Positions 1-9,369 of a stretch of DNA of 36,892 bases are shown here, piece by piece. This DNA is from Xanthomonas cannabis pv. cannabis. Lineage in GTDB: Bacteria; Pseudomonadota; Gammaproteobacteria; Xanthomonadales; Xanthomonadaceae. Position numbers and translations under genes: made by a program. The DNA lies in NCBI RefSeq assembly GCF_000802365.1, contig NZ_JSZE01000022.1, forward strand, positions 1-36,892, in the 5' to 3' direction. Below the pieces are notes generated by a model. It made no database searches, was not told the origin of the DNA, and worked only from the letters and a program-made list of their open reading frames with translations. How positions within the stretch are numbered: position 1 is the stretch's first letter; each line of letters opens with the position of its first letter.

Positions 1-1886
1 GCCGAGGCGACATCGCTGGTGATGCCGCGATCCAGCTTGAGGAAGGCCGGCTGGAAGTGCGCCAGCAGCTGGAACAAATCCAGGCCCGAGCCGAACTGCT
101 CCAGCCCGACCTTGCAGCCCATGGCCGACACCGCCGCCAGAAACTGCTGGGCATTGCGCAGATGGGTGAACACCTTCGATTCAGGGGTCTGCAGCCACAG
201 CCGCTCGCCGGGCACGCCATAGACCGCCAGCTGTTCGCGAATGATGTCGACCATCTGCGGGTCCGAGAACGAGTTCGGCCCGATCCGGACCAGCAGATGC
301 GTCTTGTGCCCGGCGCGTTGCCGTTCGCCCAGTTGCCGGATCGCACGCGCGACCACCCAGCGATCGATTTCGGTGATCAGGTCGTGCTCTTCGGCGATCG
401 CCATGAAGGCGTTCGGCGACATCATCTCGCCATTGCGCTCCAGCCGCAGGAAGGCCTGATACAGCTCCAGCGGCTCGCCCTGCAGGTTGAGCACCGGCTG
501 GTAATGCAGCAGGAAGCCATCGCCCACCAGCGCCTCGCGCAGCTGCTCGACCCAGCGTTCGATGCGTTCTTCCTCGGCGCGGTCGGAGGCGGCCGGGTCG
601 TAGATGCTTGCCGCATTTCCACCGAGCTCGGCCGTGGTGCGAACGGCCTCGGTGCCGCGATTGAGTACCTGGCCGATGCTGGCGATCTTTTCGCCGATCT
701 GCACGCCGCCGATGCTGACCGTGACCGTGGCCGAGCGCGAGCCCACGCTGAAGACATGCTGCGCAAACGCATCGCGCACGGCTTCGGCAACGGCGTGGGT
801 GCGGGCGTAGTTGCCGTCCATCAGCAGGGCAAAACTGTGCTCGCCGAAACGTGCGGCCACCACGCTGTCATCCACCACGCCGGCCACGTGCGCGGCCATG
901 GCGGCGATCAAGGCGTCGGCCGAATCCAGGCCGATCTCCGGCAGGATGCGCGCGTAATGATCCGGCTCGATCAACAGGAAGCCGGACTGGCCTTCGCTAC
1001 GACCGGCCTGTGCCACGGCCTGTTCCAGCGCCACCATGAAGGTGGGGCGGTTGAGCAGGCCGGTGACCTGATCGCGCTGGCGCAGGTCCTCGACCTCGCG
1101 TGCCAGTTCCGGATCGAACTCCTCGCGGCGCCGAAACACCACCTGGATGCACGGCTCGCCTTCATAGGTGGCGGTGGCGAATTCCATCGTCGCCGGGAAG
1201 GTGTCGCCTTCCAGCCGGCGTGCGTCCACCTTGTACTGCGCCGGCGGCGGTTCGCCCTTGGCCATCGCCTTGAGCAACTGCTTGAAGTCGTCCACGTACT
1301 GCGCGGCGATCATGTCCAGCAGCGAGACGCCTTCGACATCCTCGAACGACTCGAAGCCGAACATTTCCAGATACGCCTCGTTGGCGCGGATATGCATGCC
1401 TTCGTGCACGTAGGCGATGGGGTCGCGCGAGGAGGCGATCAACGCATCGCAACGGCGCTCGGTTTCGCGCATTTGCGCCTCGATGCGGCGCAGCCCGCGG
1501 CGTGCCTGCAGGTCGTCCCACTCCGCGCGCACCAACGCCAGCAGGTGTTCGGGACGATGGCGTAGCGCAATCGCGCGAACGCCGTGCGAAGCGGCCTCGA
1601 CCAGGGCGTTCTCTTCGATCCGATCGGCCAGCAGGATAATCGGGATGTCCTTGCCGCTGCCGGCGATCTGCGCCTGCAGCGCGCTCATGGGCACCTGTTG
1701 CGCCTGCCCCTGCAGCGCCAGATCGATCTGGCCCGACAGCATGCTGGCCAGTTCCTCCTGGGTTTGCGGTCGCGACGGGCGCACTGCAATGCCGCCATTG
1801 CGCAATGCGGTGACGATGGTCTCGGCGCTCTCCACGCTGTCATCGACGATCATCAGGCGGAGGGTGAGATCTTTGCCTTTTTGCAT
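1..1886 (-). CDS. fimX: FimX/Filp-like degenerate REC-PAS-GGDEF-EAL c-di-GMP receptor (3' end outside window)
   Basis: The product is probably a cytoplasmic c-di-GMP effector controlling type IV pilus function, as FimX/Filp proteins do with a PilZ partner. About 628 residues are visible. Order: receiver-like domain (about 10-125), PAS (about 140-255), GGDEF-like (about 262-430), EAL-like (from about 445). All signalling motifs are degenerate: the receiver has an acidic pair at D15-D16 but the expected phosphoacceptor Asp near 58-60 is replaced (LQG); the GGDEF signature reads GEHSF (348-352); EAL reads QAF (477-479); the DDFGTG loop reads EQFGSG. This pattern indicates binding rather than synthesis or hydrolysis of c-di-GMP. 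The start at 1886 has an AGGGAG ribosome site six bases upstream. The gene runs off the left edge at LDRGITSDVAS. The family call is confident; identity with the characterised FimX orthologue is inferred from architecture. Confidence 0.85.
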   Translation of the reverse strand, partial: MQKGKDLTLRLMIVDDSVESAETIVTALRNGGIAVRPSRPQTQEELASMLSGQIDLALQGQAQQVPMSALQAQIAGSGKDIPIILLADRIEENALVEAASHGVRAIALRHRPEHLLALVRAEWDDLQARRGLRRIEAQMRETERRCDALIASSRDPIAYVHEGMHIRANEAYLEMFGFESFEDVEGVSLLDMIAAQYVDDFKQLLKAMAKGEPPPAQYKVDARRLEGDTFPATMEFATATYEGEPCIQVVFRRREEFDPELAREVEDLRQRDQVTGLLNRPTFMVALEQAVAQAGRSEGQSGFLLIEPDHYARILPEIGLDSADALIAAMAAHVAGVVDDSVVAARFGEHSFALLMDGNYARTHAVAEAVRDAFAQHVFSVGSRSATVTVSIGGVQIGEKIASIGQVLNRGTEAVRTTAELGGNAASIYDPAASDRAEEERIERWVEQLREALVGDGFLLHYQPVLNLQGEPLELYQAFLRLERNGEMMSPNAFMAIAEEHDLITEIDRWVVARAIRQLGERQRAGHKTHLLVRIGPNSFSDPQMVDIIREQLAVYGVPGERLWLQTPESKVFTHLRNAQQFLAAVSAMGCKVGLEQFGSGLDLFQLLAHFQPAFLKLDRGITSDVAS

Positions 1887-2113
1887 GCGCGGCTCCCTGG
1901 AGACGGGCTTTAATACACGAAGGGGTCTGGCACGTCCATGTATGTGGAGCATGCCGCATCTAGTGTGAGACGTAGTGCACTGATTGCGCGTGCCAGTGTC
2001 CCTTCCAAAGGCCAGCGCACCGCACTGCGTGGCTGATCGCTGCATTGCTCCGCAACGGCGTGCGTGTCACCGACCACCCGATCGGTCACCACTGCCACAA
2101 CGTGCCGGTCGCC

Positions 2114-3295
2114 CTATGCGACGCTGCCGGCGGCATGGCCGGACGCCCATGCCCACTGGAAGTTGTAGCCGCCCAGCCAGCCGGTGACGTCCAGGACTTC
2201 ACCAACGAAGTACAGGCCGGGCACCAGTCGCGACTCCATCGTGCTGCTGGAGACCTGGTGGGTATCGACCCCGCCGAGCGTTACTTCAGCGGTCCGGTAG
2301 CCTTCGGTTCCGCTGGCGATCAGCGGGAAGGCGCCGAGCAGGTCGGCAGCGCTCTGCAGCTGCGGCGGATCCAGCTGACGGACCGGCCTGTCCGGCAACC
2401 ACACCTCGCACAGGCGCTGCGCGAACCGTTTCGGCAACACCTCTGCCAGCACGTTGCGCAATTCGGTCGCGCCGCGCTGTTGCTTCTGCTCGCGCAGCCA
2501 GGCGCCGGCGTCATGGCCTGGCAGCAGGTCCAGGCGCAGCTCGTCGCCCGGCTGCCAATAGGACGAGATCTGCAGGATCGCCGGCCCGCTCACGCCGCGA
2601 TGGGTCAGCAGCATGAAGTTGCGGAAGCTGGCCCCGTTGCAATGCGCCTCCACCGGCAACGCCAGCCCGGACAGGTCGTGCAGGCGTTCCTGGTGCTTGC
2701 CGCTCAGGGTCAGCGGCACCAGCCCGGCCCGTGTCGGCAGCAGCGTGTGGCCGAACTGCTGGGCCAGCGCATAGCCGAATCCGCTGGCGCCCATGCTGGG
2801 GATCGACAGCCCGCCGGTGGCCACGATCAACGATTGCGCCTGCACGCGTCCCTGGCTGGTCTGCATCTCGAAGCCGTCGCTGCCGCGCTGGACCGTCAGC
2901 ACCTCGCACTGTGTGCGGATCTGCACGCCGGCCGCCTCGCACTCATCCAGCAGCATGCGCACGATCTGCTTGGAGGAAATGTCGCAGAACAACTGCCCCA
3001 GCTCTTTCTCGTGATAGGCAATGCCATGGCGTTCGACCATGTCCACGAAATCCGCCGGGCGGTAGCGCGCCAGCGCGGATTTGCAGAAGTGCCGATTGGC
3101 CGAAATGAAATTGCCGGGCGTCGTACCGGTGTTGGTGAAATTGCAGCGCCCGCCGCCGGACATCAGGATCTTCTTGCCGACCTTGTTGGCATGGTCGATC
3201 ACCAGCACCTGGCGGCCGCGCCGGCCGGCAGTGAAAGCGCTCATCAGCCCGGCCGCGCCGGCGCCGATGACCAGCACGTCGCACCGCATGCTCAT
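2114..3295 (-). CDS. HI0933/YhiN-family FAD flavoprotein (RdsA-like)
   Basis: 393-residue flavoprotein of the HI0933/YhiN/BaiN family. An N-terminal dinucleotide fold is visible as VIGAGAAGLMSAF (about residues 8-20), followed by the family signature GKKILMSGGGRCNFTN and a C-terminal FAD-binding stretch (GLYFVGEVLDVTGWLGGYN). E. coli YhiN has been described as RdsA, the 23S rRNA dihydrouridine synthase; whether this copy does the same is inference. The start codon overlaps the stop of the upstream yaeQ-like gene by four bases (ATGA), so translation of the two is probably coupled. A second in-frame ATG lies two codons in (MSM). Length is normal for the family. Confidence 0.9.
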   Translation of the reverse strand: MSMRCDVLVIGAGAAGLMSAFTAGRRGRQVLVIDHANKVGKKILMSGGGRCNFTNTGTTPGNFISANRHFCKSALARYRPADFVDMVERHGIAYHEKELGQLFCDISSKQIVRMLLDECEAAGVQIRTQCEVLTVQRGSDGFEMQTSQGRVQAQSLIVATGGLSIPSMGASGFGYALAQQFGHTLLPTRAGLVPLTLSGKHQERLHDLSGLALPVEAHCNGASFRNFMLLTHRGVSGPAILQISSYWQPGDELRLDLLPGHDAGAWLREQKQQRGATELRNVLAEVLPKRFAQRLCEVWLPDRPVRQLDPPQLQSAADLLGAFPLIASGTEGYRTAEVTLGGVDTHQVSSSTMESRLVPGLYFVGEVLDVTGWLGGYNFQWAWASGHAAGSVA

Positions 3296-3840
3296 TCGGC
3301 CGGGGCTTGCCGCACCATCGGGGTCAGGGTGACGCTGCCGTGGTCGGCCAGCATCTGCACCTCGCCGTCCTGGATGATCACGTCAAAGCGCATGCCGCGC
3401 TGGATCAGCGCGCCCAGGGCCTCGGTGGACTGCGCGTCGAGCTCGATCACGCGCAGATTGCGATGCCGGCCCATGGCGTTGGCATGTTTCTTCCACCAGG
3501 TTTCGGTGGCCTGGCCGCCGTAGCCGATTACCACCACCTCGCGCGAGCGGTTGCAGGCCTTGCGCACGCGGCTTTCGTCGGGCTGGCCGAGGTCGATCCA
3601 CAGGTCCGGGTCGCCGGTGTAGTCGCGTCGCCACAGGTCCGGTTCGTCGTCGTTGCTGAGGCCGCGGCCGAATTCCAGCCGGTCGTCGGCGAACAGGGCA
3701 AATGCCAGCAAACGCACCATCAGGCGCTCGTCGGTTTCGGAAGGATGCTGGGCCAGGGTCAGCGAATGGTTGGCGTAGTAGCCGCGGTCCATGTCGCTGA
3801 TCTGAAGTTCCGCCCTGCGGACGGTGGCAGTGAGGGCCAT
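3292..3840 (-). CDS. yaeQ: YaeQ family protein
   Basis: 182-residue YaeQ homologue. Recognisable family blocks are MALTATV at the N-terminus, the LTLAQHPSETDERLMVRLLAF region (about 28-48), GLSNDDEPDLW (about 60-70), DLWIDLGQPDE (about 79-89), the WWKKHAN region, and VIIQDGEVQM near the C-terminus. The family adopts a PD-(D/E)XK nuclease-like fold; its cellular role is not firmly established, though E. coli YaeQ was linked to transcription-elongation phenotypes. The gene is first of a two-gene unit and overlaps the downstream flavoprotein gene by four bases. Confidence 0.93.
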   Translation of the reverse strand: MALTATVRRAELQISDMDRGYYANHSLTLAQHPSETDERLMVRLLAFALFADDRLEFGRGLSNDDEPDLWRRDYTGDPDLWIDLGQPDESRVRKACNRSREVVVIGYGGQATETWWKKHANAMGRHRNLRVIELDAQSTEALGALIQRGMRFDVIIQDGEVQMLADHGSVTLTPMVRQAPAE

Positions 3841-3896
3841 CAGGATGCCGATTGCAAAGGGCGCCCATGATACGCGCCCACCCCGGACGTGGCGCG

Positions 3897-4382
3897 TTAC
3901 GCCGGGCTGCGCGGTTGCGCGGCCAGCCAGCGATCCAGCTGCGCGGCAAACGCCTGCCGATCGCGCGCATGCAACGCCGGCGGCCCGCCGGTCGCAATGC
4001 CGGCGCCGCGCAGCTCCTCCATGAAGCCACGCACCGACAGGCGCTCCTTGATCGTGTTGCTGGTGAACGCCTCGCCGCGCAGGCCCACTGCCGTCGCGCC
4101 GGCTTCCAGTGCGCGTGCCGCCAACGGGATGTCCTGGGTGACCACCAGGTCGCCGTCAGCGACCCGCTCGGCGATGGCATCGTCGGCCGCATCCGGCCCG
4201 CCCGGAACCTGCAGGGCGCGGACCTGGGGCAGGATGGGCGTGCTCAGGTAATGGTTGGCGACCAGGGTGACCGCGACGCCGGTGCGTGCGGCAGCGCGGA
4301 ACAGGATGTCGCGGATCACCGCAGGGCAGGCGTCGGCGTCGACCCAGATCTGCGCGCGGAGGGGGGCTCGGGGTGTCTTCAT
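3897..4382 (-). CDS. yaiI: YaiI/YqxD (DUF188, UPF0178) family protein
   Basis: 161-residue member of the DUF188 family. The hallmark near the N-terminus is WVDADACPAVIRDIL (about 13-27), followed by VTLVANHYL, DDAIAERVADGDLVVTQDIPLAARALEAG and the RGEAFTSNTIKERL region. The acidic residues resemble a PIN-like nuclease fold, but no activity is established. I chose the ATG at 4382 (MKTPRAP) because it gives the usual family length; the open frame extends 41 codons further upstream without family-like sequence. It lies 56 bp downstream of yaeQ in the same direction. Confidence 0.9.
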   Translation of the reverse strand: MKTPRAPLRAQIWVDADACPAVIRDILFRAAARTGVAVTLVANHYLSTPILPQVRALQVPGGPDAADDAIAERVADGDLVVTQDIPLAARALEAGATAVGLRGEAFTSNTIKERLSVRGFMEELRGAGIATGGPPALHARDRQAFAAQLDRWLAAQPRSPA

Positions 4383-4649
4383 CGGTAGAGTGTGGATGGG
4401 AAAGTGCCTGACAGATGGTGGGATTTGGCCTGACTGCAAAAGATTTGACGCCAGGTGTCGCTTTTTGCCGAAAACACGAGTACTGTGCACGCACTGTGTT
4501 TGCAAGGGTCACCGTGAATCGTGGCCTGGTGCAGCCGGATCGTTACAGATCTCGCTTCATCGTTCCGCTTTACCAACGCCTGCAACTCAGTCTCAGCTCC
4601 GGCTTTTCGGACGCTGCGATTTATCCATCTATAGTTCAGGAGTTTGTAA
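4383..4649 (+). promoter_or_regulatory. Upstream/leader region of the cold-shock gene
   Basis: 267 bp between divergent yaiI and the cold-shock gene. It is visibly more AT-rich than its surroundings, especially from 4550 to 4649, and ends in an AGGAG ribosome site eight bases before the ATG (positions 4638-4649). Cold-shock genes often have long 5' leaders whose folding depends on temperature; that this one does so is inference. No clear terminator-like hairpin is seen here. Confidence 0.45.
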
Positions 4650-4859
4650 ATGTCAGATCGTCAGAGCGGTACCGTGAAGTGGTTCAACGATGCCAAGGGC
4701 TTCGGCTTCATCACCCCGGAAAGCGGCCCGGACCTGTTCGTGCACTTCCGTGCCATCCAGGGCACCGGCTTCAAGTCGCTGCAGGAAGGCCAGAAGGTCA
4801 CCTTCGTGGCCGTGCAGGGCCAGAAGGGCATGCAGGCTGACCAGGTGCAGGCGGTCTAA
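4650..4859 (+). CDS. CspA-family cold-shock protein
   Basis: 69-residue single cold-shock domain, the normal length for CspA proteins. The RNP1 motif KGFGFITP (about 16-23) and the RNP2-like segment LFVHFRAI (about 29-36) are intact, preceded by the classic [10 protein letters not shown] start. It should bind single-stranded RNA and DNA and melt secondary structure during cold or stationary-phase stress. The position equivalent to the H in the usual VHFSAI motif is kept, with R in place of S. A strong intrinsic terminator follows 27 bp after the stop, so the gene is probably monocistronic. Confidence 0.96.
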   Translation: MSDRQSGTVKWFNDAKGFGFITPESGPDLFVHFRAIQGTGFKSLQEGQKVTFVAVQGQKGMQADQVQAV

Positions 4860-4886
4860 TCCGTCTGCAACCGTAAGGTTGCCAAG

Positions 4887-4918
4887 AACGCCGGTCGCGC
4901 AAGCGACCGGCGTTTTTT
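4887..4918 (+). terminator. Rho-independent terminator after the cold-shock gene
   Basis: A perfect 12-bp stem (4887-4898 with 4903-4914) closes a GCAA tetraloop and runs into six consecutive T residues (4913-4918, the first two of which pair in the stem). This is a textbook intrinsic terminator on the plus strand. Confidence 0.95.
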
Positions 4919-5220
4919 ATTGGCCATGCGTCGGCCAGGCCGAACAGGTCCGTGGCGGCCTGTCCTGTCCTTGGCAGCTGCCGGTGTCCTATGGGCAATC
5001 AGCACCAGGTGATGGGTGGCAGGCTGTCCTTGGTCGACCTCGTTATCCCTGTCGACAGGTGGGCCGACGGCGTGCATCGCTGTCTGCACCCTGCCGCGTT
5101 GCATCCATCCAGCTGGACGATATGCGCGCCAACCGCTGGCAGTGAACAGATCCACGGGCTTTGCGCGCGGCAACGACGCGGCGCTGGTTACGATGGGGCT
5201 TTCCGCCTGCGGACGCCTTC
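4919..5220. other. Non-coding gap between cold-shock gene terminator and GST gene
   Basis: About 300 bp with no open frame resembling a protein and no repeat I could recognise. The last part must hold the promoter of the GST gene, but I cannot identify convincing -35/-10 boxes. Confidence 0.4.
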
Positions 5221-5919
5221 ATGATCACCGTTCACCATCTCAACAATTCCCGGTCGCAGCGTGTGCTGTGGTTGCTGGAAGAACTGGCGCTGCCGTACCA
5301 GATCGTGCGGCACGAGCGCGACCCCAAGACCATGCTGGCACCGGCGGCGCTGCGCGCGATCCACCCGCTGGGCAAATCGCCGGTGATCGTGGACGGCGAG
5401 CTGACCATCGCTGAATCCGGTGCGATCCTGGACTATCTGACCGAGCGCTACGACACCGAATGCGCGTTGTCGCCGCCGCCGCGGCCGATCGACTCACCCG
5501 AGCGGCAGCAGTTCCGTTACTGGATGCACTACGCCGAAGGCTCGGCCATGCCGCCGTTGCTGATGACGCTGATCTTCGGCCGGATTCGCAGCGCGCCGAT
5601 GCCGTTCTTCGCCAAACCCGTCGCGCGTGCGATCGTGGACAAGGCGATGTCGGGCTTTGTCGGCCCGCAGGTCAAACTGCACATGGACTGGATGGAGCAG
5701 TCGCTGCAGGCCAACGCCTGGTTCGCGGGGGAGCGCTTCACCGCTGCCGACATCCAGATGAGTTTCCCGCTCCAGGCCGCGGCGGCGCGCGGTGGCGGGC
5801 TGGAGCATTACCCGCGCCTGGCCGCGTTCCTGCAGCGGATTGAAGCGCGCCCCGCGTATCAGGCAGCGCTCAAGAAGGGAGGCCCTTACGAGCTGATGGG
5901 GCGCAGCCGCAACGCCTGA
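5221..5919 (+). CDS. Glutathione S-transferase family protein
   Basis: 232 residues. The N-terminal thioredoxin-like domain contains the SRSQRVLWLLEEL helix (about 10-22), the cis-Pro segment GKSPVI (about 52-57) and the glutathione gamma-glutamyl-binding ESGAI (about 66-70). The all-helical C-terminal domain follows, ending near YPRLAAFLQRIEARPAYQ. It would conjugate or reduce small electrophiles with glutathione in the cytoplasm; the substrate is unknown. I chose the ATG at 5221 because the family starts at MITVHHL; the open frame reaches 5161 without conserved sequence. The ribosome site is weak. Confidence 0.9.
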   Translation: MITVHHLNNSRSQRVLWLLEELALPYQIVRHERDPKTMLAPAALRAIHPLGKSPVIVDGELTIAESGAILDYLTERYDTECALSPPPRPIDSPERQQFRYWMHYAEGSAMPPLLMTLIFGRIRSAPMPFFAKPVARAIVDKAMSGFVGPQVKLHMDWMEQSLQANAWFAGERFTAADIQMSFPLQAAAARGGGLEHYPRLAAFLQRIEARPAYQAALKKGGPYELMGRSRNA

Positions 5920-6019
5920 TGGTGGTGTGCCGGCGTGGCGATGAACGCGACGCCGGCGGTCTCATTGCTCGTGACCGTCGAGGTGCCCGGCCGTCCTTCT
6001 CCGGCAGGCTGCGTCCGGC

Positions 6020-6895
6020 TCAGGGCGCCTTGCACTGCCGCAGGAACTGCAGGGTGTCGCGCAGCTCCGGCGAGCCGGTCAGCGGTTTGCGGAAGGCCAG
6101 TACCAGGCCCATATGACCGACATGCGGATACTGCTTGACCTGCACGTCTTCGCCCTTGCGGCGCATGGCCGACGCCAGCGAGAGGCTGTTCTGTGGCTCG
6201 ACGACGTGGTCGGCGTCGCCATGCAGCAGCAGCATGGGCGGCTCATCGCCGTCGACGAACAGGACCGGCTGCGACCTGGCCTGCTCGGTGGGCGAGGTAC
6301 CGAAGATCTCGACCAGTTCGGGGTCGGTCATGGGGAGGAAATCGTAGGGGCCGGCCAAACCGACGAAGCCGCACAGCTGCTGCGGCCGCACGCCTTGCGC
6401 CTGCAGCCAGCTGCGATCGGTGGCCAGCAGGCCCGCGATATGCGCACCGGCCGAATGCCCCATGACCGCCAGCCGCTTGGGGTCGCCGCCATAGTCATGC
6501 GCATGCTGCAGGCCCCACGCGGTGGCGCTGGCCGCATCCGTCATGAAGCCTTGCAGGCCCACCTGCGGGTACTTGCGGTAGTCGGCGACCATGGCCACCA
6601 CGCCCTGACGCGCCAGGGCGCGGCCCATCCAGCGGTAGTTCGCGCGCTTGCCGCGTTTCCAGGTTCCGCCGTAGAAGAACACCACCACCGGTGCGTCGAC
6701 AACGCCGCGCGGCTGATAGACGTCCAGCGCCAGGCCGTGTGCCGGATCGAAGGCCTGATCGTGATGCTCGATGACGCCGTCACGGCTGGAGGCGGCGTTG
6801 ATGCCGCCGAAGAACACACTGCTGCAGGCGGTCATCGTCAGCGAGCCGAGCAGTAACAGGGCGGGGCGGATCCAGCGGGAGGGGCGAACAGTCAT
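6020..6895 (-). CDS. Alpha/beta-hydrolase (esterase) lipoprotein
   Basis: 291 residues. The N-terminus has a basic start, a hydrophobic stretch (about 11-20) and a lipobox-like TMTAC with Cys24, suggesting a membrane-anchored lipoprotein. The hydrolase fold shows an oxyanion-type FYGGTW (about 74-79), the nucleophile elbow GHSAG with Ser148 (146-150), an acid-bearing LLLHGDADHVV segment, and a catalytic-His candidate in YPHVGHMG. The layout matches the BD-FAE/carboxylesterase side of the family, which acts on acyl or aryl esters; the substrate is unknown. It converges with the GST gene (100 bp between stops) and diverges from selO. The lipobox is imperfect (Met at -3), so an uncleaved anchor is an alternative. 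Confidence 0.85.
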   Translation of the reverse strand: MTVRPSRWIRPALLLLGSLTMTACSSVFFGGINAASSRDGVIEHHDQAFDPAHGLALDVYQPRGVVDAPVVVFFYGGTWKRGKRANYRWMGRALARQGVVAMVADYRKYPQVGLQGFMTDAASATAWGLQHAHDYGGDPKRLAVMGHSAGAHIAGLLATDRSWLQAQGVRPQQLCGFVGLAGPYDFLPMTDPELVEIFGTSPTEQARSQPVLFVDGDEPPMLLLHGDADHVVEPQNSLSLASAMRRKGEDVQVKQYPHVGHMGLVLAFRKPLTGSPELRDTLQFLRQCKAP

Positions 6896-7157
6896 GGGCG
6901 ATGTCGATGATCAGTCAGGAGAGGGGGCAAGCGGGTATCGCGGCATGCGTGGATGCTGTGCCATGACGGTGCGGCGGCGCCGCATATCGCCCGGGCAGGC
7001 AACGGTGAAGGCGTATTAGCGGCGATCAGGCGTCGCTGGCATGTGCACGAAGAGCTCGCTTGGTATCGGAATGCGAAGTGAAGATACGGTGCGCGCGCGG
7101 CGCCGGATGCGGCGCGGCCCATGCCGAGTTCACCCTCGGTGGCCTAGGCTTGGCGCC

Positions 7158-8714
7158 ATGACACGATTGCACTTTGATAACCGCTTGCGCCAGCAGTTGC
7201 CCGGTGACCCGGAAGAGGGCGTGCGCCGTCGCGAGGTGAGCGCGGCCTGGTCGTCGGTCCTGCCCACCCCGGTCGCCGCCCCGCGCCTGGTCGCCTATTC
7301 GCCGGACGTGGCGCAGCTGCTGGGAATGGACGGGGCCGAGCTCGCCAGTGCGCGCTTTGCCGAGGTCTTTGGTGGCAATGCGCTGTATCCGGGCATGCAG
7401 CCGTGGGCGGTCAACTACGGCGGGCACCAGTTCGGACACTGGGCCGGGCAGCTGGGCGACGGCCGGGCGATTTCGCTGGGCGAGGCGATCGGCGTGGACG
7501 GGGGGCGCTATGAACTGCAACTCAAGGGTGCCGGCCCGACCCCGTATTCGCGCGGTGCCGACGGCCGCGCCGTGCTGCGCTCGTCGATCCGCGAATTCCT
7601 GTGCAGCGAGGCCATGCACCACCTGGGGGTGCCGACCACGCGCGCACTGAGCCTGGTGACCACGGGCGATGCGGTGGTGCGCGACATATTCTACGACGGC
7701 CGACCGCAGCGCGAGCCGGGCGCGATTGTCTGCCGCGTGGCGCCGTCGTTCATCCGCTTCGGTAATTTCGAATTGCCGAGTGCGCGGGGCGACATCGCGC
7801 TGTTGCGGCAGTGGGTGGAGTTCACCATCACCCGCGATTTTTCGCAGCTTTCCGGTACCGGCGAGGCCCTGTACGCCGACTGGTTTGCACAGGTCTGCGA
7901 ACGCACGGCGGTGATGGTGGCGCACTGGATGCGGGTGGGGTTTGTGCATGGGGTGATGAATACCGACAACATGTCGATCCTGGGGTTGACCATCGATTAC
8001 GGCCCGTATGGGTGGGTGGACGATTACGACCCGGACTGGACGCCCAACACCACCGACGCGCAGGGCCGGCGTTACCGCTTCGGCACCCAGCCGCAGGTGG
8101 CCTACTGGAATCTTGGCCGCCTGGCGCAGGCGCTGGCGCCACTGTTCGCCGACGCCGCGCCGCTGCAGCAGGGGCTGGACCGGTTCCGCGACACCTATCT
8201 GGCCTGCGATCGCACCGATACCGCCGCCAAGCTGGGCTTGGCGGAGTGCCGCGACGAAGACCTGCAGTTGATCGATGCACTGCGCGCGCTGATGCGCGAG
8301 TCGGAAATGGACATGACCCTGACCTTCCGCGCGCTGATCGACTTTTCCGCCGAGCGACCGGATCCGGACCTGCTGCGTGACGCCTTCTACGACGAAGACA
8401 AGCGCCTGGCCGATGCGCCGCAGCTACACGCGTGGTTGCAGCGCTATGCCGCGCGCCTGAAGCAGGACACGCTGCCGCCCGAGCAACGGCGCACCCGCAT
8501 GCGCTTGGCCAACCCGCGCTACGTACTGCGCAACTATCTGGCGCAGCAGGCGATCGACAAGGCCGAGCAGGGCGATGCGTCCGGTGTGCAGGCACTGCTG
8601 GAGGTGATGCGGCGGCCGTATGACGACCAGCCGGGCCGCGAGGCGTTTGCCGCGCGACGCCCGGACTGGGCGCGCGACCGTGCCGGATGTTCGATGCTGT
8701 CGTGCAGTTCCTGA
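7158..8714 (+). CDS. selO: Protein adenylyltransferase SelO (YdiU, UPF0061)
   Basis: 518 residues of the SelO pseudokinase family, which transfers AMP from ATP to Ser/Thr/Tyr and helps protect against oxidative stress. Clear blocks: [18 protein letters not shown], the [20 protein letters not shown] segment, FIRFGNFE, and [19 protein letters not shown] (metal/nucleotide region with D and N residues). The protein ends SCSS, so the antepenultimate residue is Cys, the position held by selenocysteine in animal SelO. I selected the ATG at 7158 (MTRLHFDNR); the open frame begins at 7041 but has no family similarity there. The neighbour apt starts 94 bp downstream, possibly a separate unit. Confidence 0.95.
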   Translation: MTRLHFDNRLRQQLPGDPEEGVRRREVSAAWSSVLPTPVAAPRLVAYSPDVAQLLGMDGAELASARFAEVFGGNALYPGMQPWAVNYGGHQFGHWAGQLGDGRAISLGEAIGVDGGRYELQLKGAGPTPYSRGADGRAVLRSSIREFLCSEAMHHLGVPTTRALSLVTTGDAVVRDIFYDGRPQREPGAIVCRVAPSFIRFGNFELPSARGDIALLRQWVEFTITRDFSQLSGTGEALYADWFAQVCERTAVMVAHWMRVGFVHGVMNTDNMSILGLTIDYGPYGWVDDYDPDWTPNTTDAQGRRYRFGTQPQVAYWNLGRLAQALAPLFADAAPLQQGLDRFRDTYLACDRTDTAAKLGLAECRDEDLQLIDALRALMRESEMDMTLTFRALIDFSAERPDPDLLRDAFYDEDKRLADAPQLHAWLQRYAARLKQDTLPPEQRRTRMRLANPRYVLRNYLAQQAIDKAEQGDASGVQALLEVMRRPYDDQPGREAFAARRPDWARDRAGCSMLSCSS

Positions 8715-8808
8715 CCGGCTCAGACGCACGTATGCCGTAAACGCAGCGTCAAGGCCGCGCGCAGCCTAGAATATGCCGCACCCCACTGGCCACATTGCCG
8801 CCACCACC

Positions 8809-9369
8809 ATGACAGATTGCAGCCGCTGCGCCGGCACCCATCCATCCGGCCCCAACCACTGGTCGGAGCGGATCCGCGATATCGCCGATTTCCCCAAGCC
8901 GGGCATCGTCTTCAAGGACATCACGCCGCTGCTGTCCGATGGCCCCGATTTTGCGTCGGCGCTGGACGAAATGGCACAGCCCTGGCGGACCACGCCGCTG
9001 GATGCGGTGCTGGGCATCGAGGCGCGCGGCTTCATCCTGGGTGCGGCGCTGGCGCGCGAACTGCGGACCGGCTTCGTACCGGTGCGCAAGCCGGGCAAGC
9101 TGCCTGGACGTACCTTGGTCCAGGAATACGCGCTGGAGTACGGCACCGACCGTATCGAGATGCATGAGGACGCGTTGCCGCGCGGCGCGCGTGTGCTGAT
9201 CGTCGACGATGTGCTGGCCACCGGCGGGACGTTGCGCGCGGCGCTCGGCCTGGCCGCACGGCTGGAGCTGGAAATCGTTGGCGCTGCGGTGTTGGTCGAG
9301 CTGACCGCGCTGCAGGGCCGCGCGAAGTGGGCCGATGACGTGCCGCTGCTGGCGACCTTGTCGTATTGA
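8809..9369 (+). CDS. apt: Adenine phosphoribosyltransferase
   Basis: 186 residues. Converts adenine and PRPP to AMP and pyrophosphate in purine salvage. Visible motifs: [20 protein letters not shown] near the N-terminus (about 18-37), [14 protein letters not shown] (substrate/hood region), and the PRPP-binding loop [13 protein letters not shown] (about 126-138). I favour the ATG at 8809 (MTDCSRC); an in-frame ATG at 8773 would add 12 residues unlike the family. The gene converges with dbpA across a 298-bp gap. Confidence 0.95.
   Translation: MTDCSRCAGTHPSGPNHWSERIRDIADFPKPGIVFKDITPLLSDGPDFASALDEMAQPWRTTPLDAVLGIEARGFILGAALARELRTGFVPVRKPGKLPGRTLVQEYALEYGTDRIEMHEDALPRGARVLIVDDVLATGGTLRAALGLAARLELEIVGAAVLVELTALQGRAKWADDVPLLATLSY

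Noticed and set aside
57-1565. Long plus-strand open frame (502 codons)
   Set aside because: It is the antisense shadow of the FimX-like gene, His/Arg/Gln-rich with no family similarity; the minus strand encodes a clear REC-PAS-GGDEF-EAL protein.
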